A stretch of DNA of 64,000 bases from Gadus chalcogrammus. Its lineage: Eukaryota > Chordata > Actinopteri > Gadiformes > Gadidae. Location: assembly GCF_026213295.1 (NCBI RefSeq), contig NC_079426.1, forward strand, positions 24,462,320 through 24,526,319. Direction: 5' to 3'. The position numbers were made by a program, and so were the translations under genes. Below, one piece after another: positions 55,168 to 64,000 of the stretch. The notes under the pieces are model-generated. The model searched no databases and was not told the origin of the DNA. It saw only the letters and a program-made list of their open reading frames with translations. Position 1 is the first letter of the stretch; every line of letters begins with the position of its first letter.

Positions 55168-55607
55168 TGGTCTGTGATGAACCAGCCTGTGAGCAGTTTA
55201 TGTTGTACTGTTGGTTAGTGGTTGTGGCTTGCTGGTTGAAGGGCAGGGACTTTGGTTACATTTGGGGTCGACCATTTCCCATGACATCATCTGTACACCC
55301 CTTCAGCAGCGCTAGGAAGTCTTGGCTGTAGACTTCTTGAGTTGACAAGCTATGGTATCATTCGGGAGGTCATGGTCTTGCAAGGGACAAGAATATAATT
55401 TGAAATATATTTTTGGATAAAGTGCAGTCCTACCTTCTTCTTAATGCACTTTCAACGTTTCCCATTAGTCTCAAGTGTTACTTAAGCATTCTCTAACAAG
55501 TATCCTTTTTCGCTTTCCATGCTGTTTTTGAAGGAAAAGTTAGGGTCTGGGAGTTGCTCGAATACCATTTACATATGTTTGACTTATACAAATAATTTCC
55601 TCTACAG
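55168..55607. other. Intron 2 end
   Basis: No repeat was recognised in this short stretch; it ends with the pyrimidine-rich TTTCCTCTACAG acceptor of exon 3. Confidence 0.5.
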
Positions 55608-55716
55608 AAATCCCATGGCGACCGTGCAGAGGACCAACAAGAAAGTAAACAATGATCCATCACTGCGCATTCAGAACCTCTCTATTCTCATCGGGCAGAT
55701 CAAAGCCTACTATCAG
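55608..55716 (+). CDS. ccdc88a: ccdc88a-like exon 3
   Basis: The first base completes the codon split at the end of exon 2 (phase 2), giving INPMATVQRTNKKVNNDPSL and then RIQNLSILIGQIKAYYQ up to a GTAATG donor at 55717. The R-x-N-K-x-V-N-N-D..LR..NL.IL...IK.YYQ pattern is the next conserved block of the CCDC88 HOOK-like domain, so exons 1-3 belong to one gene across a 24.9-kb intron. Exon 4, expected to begin with an E-x-L-Q-Q-L-type segment, was not found in the remaining 8.3 kb. Confidence 0.85.
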
Positions 55717-55949
55717 GTAATGAAGAACGGGTTCTCCTTTATGTTTAGTTTGGATAGCATGACATTTGAGAAAAAAATAAAAATCCTTCAGGACCAAGGA
55801 TATCTCAAGAATATCTTCTCTATATTGAGCACCAGAAGATAATTTTCAATGTAATGTATATTTGCAAACTAATAACATGTCTATGAAATTTAACGATTTT
55901 ATTTTATTTTAGCTATTTGAATAAAAATGTCCAGGACACGTTCTTTAAC

Positions 55950-56015
55950 TAAACAGTATGGTCTTGGATTTGGGTCGATGCAACCATCGACCCAAATCCA
56001 AGACCATACTGTTTA
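55950..56015. repeat. Perfect 31-bp inverted repeat (hairpin)
   Basis: Arms 55950-55980 and 55985-56015 are exact reverse complements around a CAAC loop. It lies in intron 3, 234 bp after exon 3, outside any recognised transposon. Confidence 0.92.
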
Positions 56016-58484
56016 CTTTTTCAATGTAATGTATATTGGTTGGATTGTATTCTTTCACAGTATTTTTATATTTCACATATTTTCACATTAATACGTGAAA
56101 TATTAATATTTCACATATTTATTCTCCAATAAAATGTACCCTTATGGGTTATGTGCAAATTACTTTTACTACCATCTGCACTCTGGCTTTAACTCGCGAT
56201 GTAAATCAACTGAGTAAATCATCTGTTGTGCGGCATCAGCCATGCTGACCAGTAACTGAACGTGTGAGAGCTTGCCCAAGTTAAGCAAGCTGTCTTTGTG
56301 TAACCATAGAGATATCTTTTCCGCACTACAGTACAATTAATAACCATCGGGGTTTCCCTGAGGGATGGTCTCAGAGGATGTGATTGCATACTGTATTTTT
56401 AATAATCGTATCTTCATATCGCATTGGAGGTTGATATTGTCTGAACTTCTGAATTGCATCTGCGTTATCATAACTAATATAAATGTATCATATTTGCCTT
56501 TTGTGAAGATAATTGTGAGCAACAAATATATGGCAAATGGCAAAAACAATAAGAAAATGGTGGTATTTCATCTGTATTGGCACAAATAAATCCCTCAAAT
56601 ATTTAGTGTCTGAATGTAACATACCTCTAGTAACCATAATAGCAATCCATTGGTTGGAGTCTTTCTGTCTCATCAGCTCTCCTCCATCTTGGCCACAGGA
56701 ATCTTGTTAATGGTTTCCTGGTCATATTGTTTCAACAATAAGCCTATTGTATTGCCTTAACTTCATAAGCCCCGCTAGGCCTTCTCAAAACGCCAAGCAG
56801 AATAATCTGTCACCGAGCCAAAAGCACTGGCCTACGGCCACTGGGGTTAAGTAGACTTAAGAAGACCAGGAGGATGAGGGCAAGGGTCTGAAAGACCTCA
56901 GGTTACATCTAGACTCTTCAGAGACGCTGTTAACGTGTATTTTTTAAGCAACATTTGTGATACATTTCCCTTGTCTAATATCTGTAAGTCCATAAGAAGG
57001 TACATTTTTGGCTACGTTTCTGTTCTATAAAAAACATAAATATCAAGTCAGAATGACGAGTCCATTTAGAATATTATGGCTCTCGCTCCTCTAAGGTTGT
57101 CCGCCTTATCCTCTCTCCCTGTATTCAGACCTCATGGTCAGTCACTATTTCTCCAGCCACGTGTCTGTAAACTGTTTTGCAACAGACCCCCTGCAGCTTA
57201 AGACCACCCTGTTGTTGATCCCCGGCCCGTCTCCATCAGCCTTCCCGATGCCTTCAGGGACTTCTCCAGAAGACCCCTCGTGTTAGTTTGGTGATGTGAG
57301 GGGGTGTCACTCCTGTGGAATGGGACAATAGTGGACGTTTCAGACAAAACCTAAAGGCTTTTTATTGCATGGTACTTTGTAGACCCAAAGTAATCTAATT
57401 TGTGAAAGGGTTTGAGTACAACAAAGAACAACAAGGCATGTTTGAATCCCTGCATATAAGAGGGGGGCTGGAGTACTTCAGATGAACACCCTTTGATCAT
57501 GGCTTCATTCAACTCTAGTGGTTATTAGGGCTCCCCCAATGTATAGTACTATGATATATTAGTTAATTACAAAGGACAAAGGACACTGACAATTAATACA
57601 CCAGGATATAAAACACCATAGCTTGCCCCTGTGTCTATAATCTGGAGCTACTCAGCACCAATGCTGCCATGTAATTGGCTCTCCTCCTTTTCTTTCCTCC
57701 CAACTGTTCAAAAGCAGCGAGTAGATTTTACGGCATATCTTTTGTAGCAATTATTTTCACCATATATCTAACAAAACTACCATAAGCAATGGAAATAGCA
57801 ATAGTTTTTGTTATATTTCTGTAGAAGGTTAATGTTGAGCATAAAGTGGCTTGGAGTTTAGGACGGATGGAAATCGTTTACATAAAGCATTAATCATAGC
57901 ACTATGTTTAGCCTTCTTTATTTGTTATTGTTTTGTGTTTTCAGCAACTCGAACGCATGATGGGTCCCTTGTGATTTCCATTAGTTACACAAAACCAACC
58001 AAAGATTACTATTGTTTTATCCTTACTTTAAAAGTGAAAAATGTAGGTTATGAATGACTTAACATCGCTACGATGAGGTACTAGGTTTATGCGTATGGGG
58101 TTGGGATTGATGAGTTTAGCACTCTGTCGTTGTCCTTTCCAAAAGGCAGTCCTTCTCACCAGCTTTGAGATTCTTTAAGAAAATGGAGAGGCTTGATATA
58201 TTGATGATTCAGACTGACAAACTTTATTTAATTCCAATGATGAGCATTGCATTGAACGCAACTCGTGTAACTTTATTCATGTCTATACCTTGCTGTTGGA
58301 AGTCTAGCCTCTTATTTATTTTAATTGTATTTAATAATAATTGTATTTAATAATTATTAAATAATATTTAATAATGTATTTAATATAATTTAATAAATAC
58401 AATAATGTTATTATAAAAGGTGTTCTTCATTTTAAAGGCAGTATTGAATCATTTTGGATATTTTTTATTTAGGCATATAATATA
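56016..58484. other. Intron 3, mostly unique
   Basis: No exon, RNA gene or clear transposon terminus is recognised. Around 58310-58405 there is an AT-rich TTTAATAAT-type simple repeat. Confidence 0.5.
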
Positions 58485-59321
58485 CAGGGCTCTCAAGTTT
58501 TGAACTGAGTTCAGAGTGAGATTTTGTCGGCAGGGGGGGGGGGATATTAACATGTGACTGCATACAAATGTGTCCACAGACATGGTGACTAATGTATGAT
58601 AGTAAGCATTATTGGCCCTTAACACTAATATTCAGAAACAACACTGCCTCAAAAGGCTATTGGCTTAAGCAACACCAGTAGAGGTGTATATACTTTTCCC
58701 AAACGTGCAAAAACATAATTATATATTTATGTGGCATTCAGTCCAATGCTTAAAATATATCTGTGGCAATCAGTAGGCCAATGCTGTGGTAAAGTGTGTA
58801 AAAATATGACCAAGTATTTCTTTCTGTTGAATAGATAGAACTTTATCAATCATTTGTAGGAGAAATTAGTTAACTTTTGTCCCAATGAAACAATAATGGT
58901 AAAAAAATAAATACAAACATGACGGTAACTAAGTAAGTCAAACCGTCCAATCTGAAGGCTCTACTTAACCACTCCCCCTACTCGCTTCCACCAATGCAAA
59001 GGGAACAGAACTGAGTAGGGGAGGGCGTAGCCTAACTAGTTTGTGAACGACCAAGAGAAACGCAACGCAAATTCAATGTGAACATGTATGTTCATGTGTC
59101 TCAAAAAGAGGGCATGTCCGGGCAAAAGAGGACGTCTGGTTACCCTACGTACGGGAAACCCATTTGATTCCTACCTGTTCCACTGTTAAATAGCGGCCCA
59201 AAATGGGGGGCACTATCCTAGTAATTTCTCTGCGTGAGAAATACGAAGTGTGGCGTGTGAGCGTGTGCATGGGTTGAATTGCGTGTGTCTCATGCCGAAT
59301 GCATAAAACTTGAGAGCCCTG
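58485..59321. mobile_element. hAT nonautonomous element
   Basis: Ends CAGGGCTCTCAAGTTTTG and AAAACTTGAGAGCCCTG are inverted repeats. The flanks (ATAATATA left, AATATATA right) are a near-match for an 8-bp TSD. No transposase is seen. Confidence 0.8.
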
Positions 59322-60077
59322 AATATATATTTGTGTTGCATGTAACAATATTAAATATCCGGCAATGAATAACGGTATCAGCCAATAAAAGTTAATTAAA
59401 CATTGTTATAGCCCCCTATTTGTAGTTTGATGTTCCCTATTTATTAGCCCAAGTTCTCTGTGTGTTTTCCTCTTCACAACCAAGGGAATAGAGTTCATGT
59501 TAGCATGGCATTCATGTTAGCATGGCAGGCTTCCTTAGCATGTGACTCACTCACACCAGCAAATCTTTGGTTTTGACTTTTTACAATTGTTTTACTCACC
59601 CTTTCCTGCCTTTCCCCTGGCTCTTTGTCATTTTCCGGCTAACAGAAAATGCTAACCAGTAATGGAGTGTTTTCATCTGATCCGCACACAAAGTAATTGC
59701 AGTTGTAAACCGGTCAGCACACAAAAACGCAAGAGCCGAGGGTAGGGCTGTGCAATTAATCGAATTTCGATCGCGATATCGATTTTGGGGTCAAACGATC
59801 TCCAAACTCATATAATCGAGTTGAAACGATTAATTTGACATTTTCCGTTTTACAGTAGGCCTAGAGAGTTTATGAAAGTTTATGAAAGAGACGCGCATGC
59901 GAAAGCATTCAACGCGGCAAGAGGGAGTACAATCTAACAGGCGTGCTGCATCAGAAAGTATGCCGTTGGCAGGAGGCGGGACATGCCAGTGAACCGCCAA
60001 TCAGCAGCATCGACTGTTGACAGACATGTTGGAGTAGACCTACCGTGTGGAATATTAAAGTTTCAGTAACGTTACAG

Positions 60078-60961
60078 TAGCCGCGTTTACATGGACACAT
60101 CTATGCCGCATAGATTTCTATGCGGCATAGAAAATGGTCATATATACGCCTCATTCGGAATACAATTATCTGTTCGGCATAGATTCTATGCCGAATAGAA
60201 TAGGTGGTGTAGTCCGTTTTAAATCGCCATGTATACACTTATTCCGCATAGATTGGGGTTTAATTTAGAGCAGCCGCAGTAGTTCACTGAGCTCCGTTGG
60301 TACTTTTAAGCACACCGAACTTCACCGCTGTCAAGGAAAGTGGATTTATTGCCTGATTCACGTCTTTGTTATCACCCGGTAAAAGTAGTCCGGTAAGCGT
60401 GTCCGGTTGCTAAGCGACGGGACATGGGTGTTTATTAATGAGGTGTCCGCGCGCGTCCGAGATAACTGTAAATTAGTAGGCTACTACTAGTACTTTTGCA
60501 GGCTGAATGTTAAAATACTTCTTAACTTAGAGAGATGGCAGCTGCAGTAGGACCTTCGAGGATTCCTGGTCACTAAATTCCCGTAAGACCACTCTCTCCC
60601 ACCAGTCTTGGCTGCGGACTCGCATCCAATTCCTCTTGTTTGCGGCGGAGCATAGGGTAAATATAAAGTTCTGACGAGAAATTGACGTTGCTGCGCTGTC
60701 CTCCTCCTTCTTAATTGAAGGAGCAGGCAGAGAAAAGCTCTCTCCTGCTGTGCTTTCATTAAAATCAAATTTAAAATCCCCGATAGTGATAAGACATCCA
60801 TTATGTCGCCGCCGGTCCAGAGACGTGTCAGGTGTGCGCGAGAGACATAACGGACACTTTTGTTACTGCCATGTATACAGTACATTCGGAACACATTTTA
60901 GGAACAGATCTATGCCGCATAGAAATCTATGCGGCATAGATCTGTCATGTAAACGCGGCTA
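60078..60961. mobile_element. Harbinger-like MITE with palindromic subtermini
   Basis: Ends TAGCCGCGTTTACATG and CATGTAAACGCGGCTA are perfect inverted repeats. Just inside both lie ATGCCGCATAGA / TCTATGCGGCAT palindromes. The duplicated target looks like TA only. On the - strand, within 60660-60520, a frame reads NWMRVRSQDWWERVVLREFS, like the N-terminal part of PIF/Harbinger transposases. Confidence 0.75.
60520..60894 (-). pseudogene. Harbinger transposase N-terminal remnant
   Basis: The Arg-rich stretch QLRRRRTAQQRQ (about 60710) in one frame and the WMRVRSQDWWERVVLREFSD segment (about 60620-60560) in another fit the start of a Harbinger nuclease with a frame change between them. It stops within the MITE, so no catalytic domain remains. 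Confidence 0.5.
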
Positions 60962-61457
60962 GTTTGATGAACGATAACAAGCTCCTATAGCAGACTTTAA
61001 CTAAGAGTTCTTTAAGGCAGAACTGCCAAGTACATCTTGTATATGTATTTCTGTTTAACAACAATATGATTTTTATTAGCCATGTGTTTGTTATGGCTTT
61101 GTGACTTTTAACTTTGCTATGGAGAAATGCTGGGACCGTTGTTCTCTAGACATTAAATAGGGAATGTATTATTTCAGTCGAGTCATTCGTCAGTGCATTT
61201 GGCTGAATATATAGTATTCATGAAATGTTTTATAAAAATCAAATGTTAGATTCAGAATGTTGTGGCAGACAGTACACTTACACACGAAAAAGGTTTTATT
61301 TTGGATACTTACACGTGTTTCTATGTCATAATTGATTGTGTCAATAAATGCATGTTTTCAAACTCAAAAATAATCGTTTGAATAATCGTGATATCAATAT
61401 TGACCAAAATAATCGTGATTATGATTTTTCCCATAATCGAGCAGCCCTAGCCGAGGG

Positions 61458-63097
61458 TAAAGGGCTGGAATTGAGATCACAAGAGGTCATACGTGTGTCA
61501 GGACACAGGTAGTCAAACTAATGCAGCCCGAAAGGATAAGGCAAACAAACAACAAAAAACAAAAAAACAAAAAACGATCCAACAATAACATACTTCTATA
61601 GTGTCAAGCACATATTATAAGCCCCTATAATAGGCTGGAAACATGGGTATTCACCAATTACAAATGGGCAAAATAGCAGATCTACACTCAAGTAAATGAG
61701 TTTAGCTTAAGTTGTTTTCAAATCTTTCAAATATATAAAATTATCACACGGCAGCATGTTGTACCCCGATTCCAATGACGTAAATTCCATTACCGCCAAT
61801 TGTGGCCATTGGCAATGAAGCAAAACGGTTGGCCCTGTGACAACCATATGGACTAGCAAGCTACCGTGAGATGTTGTTCCAGCTTTAAGATGTAAAATGA
61901 GCTGCTCTTTTTATTTTAATTGAGGTAACAGGCTTGGACCTTATTGCATTGCTTTTATTCAATCACGTGACTTTTCTGAGTGCTTTTATTTCCCGTGTAT
62001 GAAGTGGTGGACAAACAAATCAAAATGGATGCTTTTGTGCAAAGATGCACTCAAATATAATCGGAATAAACAGAGGGTTTAGAGGTGAATGTGAAGCTTA
62101 GATATCTCAAGAAAGTAGCACTATGCAAAAATGTACACCTATACATTAAAGAAGGAAGACTTTGAAACCGATTTCAGTAAATACCCAAATGTCGTCATGA
62201 CATCTCACATTTCTTATTTAAGGGATTTTAATAATAAATCAATTATCAATTTGATAAATTTCTTGCTATTTAGTAGAACAATTATTTTCTTTCGTTTTTA
62301 GAAGCCAAATATTTATTATAACTAGAAAATGCATTTCATGCAGAAGATGCGGTGAGTGCTGTAGTACAAAGTGTTGAAAATATTTATTAATAAAGCCACA
62401 TAGATTAAGACATAAAGAAACGGTAAATGGCTTAAATCAAGTGAAGGGATTTGAACTGAGTTCAAAAGTCTAAATAGAGTAAACAATATAAACATGCACA
62501 CCATTTAAAAAATGTAAATGGTTGGAAACAAATAAATTGACAGCTGAATGAAAAGCGCAAAGCATTGCTAAAAATGCAGAGATGTAAAAGGAATTGAACT
62601 GAAGAATCGGAAAAAGCCGAAATTGTATGTACTCGGTACTGGGTTGTTTCGACTGCTCCCGAGCCAGCTCTCCACACGGCTGTGGAGACAAGAGGGGCTC
62701 AGTGTTCTCCAGGGCTGCTTTGGTTTGGGATTTGGTGTACGGCCAGGGGGCTCCCGGGGGTTAAACCTTGTTGGGAGAGTAATACAAGGAACCATTCACA
62801 CCATCCTGGTCCTCTATGGCACTTACAGATCCTGGGAGCCTTGAAAGCTATTAGAAATACTAAATAGTAAAAGATATCAATAGGTGCGTCTTCTATCCTC
62901 AATAAGCACACGCATCTTCATACACTGAAAGAAAGGGGAATATGTAAAGGGTTGCTAAGGATATAAGTGATGAGCACAAAGGGCCTCTGTGATGGTGCTA
63001 CTGGGAAGCTTGGACTAATCGTAGATCTGTTTTACATTGGCCCCGAGGACACATGTGACTGAGTTCATGAGGAGTCTGTCACACACGCAAGCCAAAC
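61458..63097. other. Intron 3, no gene recognised
   Basis: No exon or transposon terminus is recognised. Overlapping short frames near 62460-62910 lack any known motif. Confidence 0.45.
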
Positions 63098-63291
<194 letters not shown>

Positions 63292-63339
63292 CTTCTTTTG
63301 TTGTCCATCGAGTCCGATGATGACGTCCATCTTTGTCTT

Positions 63340-64000
63340 TTACCGGTGGGTTCTCTGATGGCTAAATAGCCCAATCCTGGATCCACAGGCTCTGTTGCAG
63401 GTGGGGCATGTATACATGGTATTGGTGTTGCTGGCAGTCATGGGTGTGGGTGTGTTACTCCTGAGCCTTCTTTGATGTCTTCTGGCAGTCCTTTCTTCCT
63501 CCAATGTATTGGTCCCATCTAGACACAGCTGCCGCCAATTGTTGCGGTCAGCAGCCATGTTCTCCAGGTCTCCAGGTTTTATTTTGCATTTTTTAAGCGC
63601 CACTTTCATCTGGTCTTTAAAGCGTTTCTTTGGACCTCCAACAGAGCGATGACCTTGGTGTAGCTGGCCATATAACACTCTGCGGGGCAGACGGTTTTAG
63701 GGCATCCTTGTCACATGCCCCAGCCAACGCAGTTGGTGCCGAGTGATTGTGGCCTCAATACTTTTGCAGCCTGTCCTCCCAAGGATCTCAGTGTGCGGCA
63801 CTCGGTCACGCCAAGTGATTCCTAGGATGGGCTGCAGACAGCGGATGTTAAACTGTTACAGGGACTTGATGTGGCGGCTATAAGTAACCCAGGCTTCACA
63901 GCTGTAGAGGAGGGTGGTGATGCAGATTGCTTGGTAGACACAGATTTTTGTGTTTAAATTAAGGTTCTTGTTCTGAAAAACCCGGCGCCTGAGTCTCCCA
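63340..64000 (-). pseudogene. Non-LTR retrotransposon 3' coding end, runs off the window
   Basis: Reading leftward, the frame gives VLYGQLHQGHRSVGGPKKRF and KKCKIKPGDLENMAADRNNW, then a short linker and a C2H2-type finger CPTCNRACGSRIGLFSHQRTH at the end. This post-RT region with a terminal zinc finger is common in a fish LINE lineage. Upstream of 63678 the frame is broken by stops, but the codon pattern continues to the window edge. The copy is antisense to the host gene. Confidence 0.7.

Larger units (their letters stand above)
59743..61449. mobile_element. hAT nonautonomous element with nested MITE
   Basis: Ends TAGGGCTGTGCAATTAATCG and CATAATCGAGCAGCCCTA are flanked by the 8-bp TSD GCCGAGGG (59735-59742 and 61450-61457). 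It is the same type as the split copy at 42855-49395. A Harbinger-like MITE (60078-60961) is inserted inside. Confidence 0.93.

Noticed and set aside
62462..62911. Cluster of overlapping short frames
   Set aside because: Several frames on both strands overlap and none has a motif or splice context.

Overview
The window is nuclear DNA from a vertebrate, most likely a teleost fish. It holds spliced, intron-rich genes, a dense mixture of hAT, PIF/Harbinger, Kolobok-like and TA/TTAA-type DNA transposons, an L2-type LINE, a DIRS retroelement and long microsatellites. Nothing bacterial or plasmid-like is present. Repeat calls rest on visible terminal inverted repeats (TIRs), target-site duplications (TSDs) and recognisable protein motifs. 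No database search was possible, so family names are at superfamily level.

The only host gene recognised is the 5' end of a ccdc88a (girdin)-like gene on the + strand. Exon 1 is at 30378-30443, exon 2 at 30563-30663 and exon 3 at 55608-55716. Together they encode the start of the N-terminal HOOK-type domain. Intron 2 is about 25 kb and packed with transposons. Later exons are not seen and presumably lie beyond base 64000. An L2-type LINE and a (GA)n tract lie directly upstream of the probable 5' UTR.

The most notable content lies upstream, in two mobile elements (A, about 2.9-9.0 kb; B, 14655-25950) with the same unusual architecture. Each has a HECT-type ubiquitin-ligase gene on the + strand facing tail-to-tail an integrase-type (rve, DDE) transposase gene on the - strand. 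Element B has TIRs, roughly 0.4-0.5 kb subterminal inverted repeats and a perfect 6-bp TSD (TTTTCA). Its HECT gene has nine exons whose phases all agree, giving a predicted intact protein of 689 residues with a catalytic-type Cys near residue 657 and a UIM-like motif. Its integrase has lost the two catalytic Asp regions. Element A is the mirror image. Its integrase keeps D, D and E but is split by a hAT insertion, a frameshift and a stop; its SAM-HECT protein has frameshifts. The 6-bp TSD and IS3-like transposase fit the IS3EU-type eukaryotic transposons, but I know of no description of a HECT partner.

Layout: 0.75-1.74 kb LINE fragment; 1.9-2.1 kb Harbinger remnant; 2.9-9.0 kb element A with two hAT insertions; 9.8-10.3 kb MITE; 10.3-14.6 kb nested Harbinger elements forming a 1.75-kb-armed palindrome; 14.65-25.95 kb element B with three nested transposons; 26.1-29.7 kb L2 LINE; 29.86-64 kb ccdc88a-like gene. 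Its intron 2 contains an antisense LINE with a TTAA MITE and a hAT nested inside, two P2X7-C-domain transposon genes, several hATs, a SINE, a DIRS element carrying an interstitial telomeric repeat, and Harbinger MITEs. Intron 3 holds two more hATs, a nested MITE, a long microsatellite and a LINE 3' end running off the right edge.
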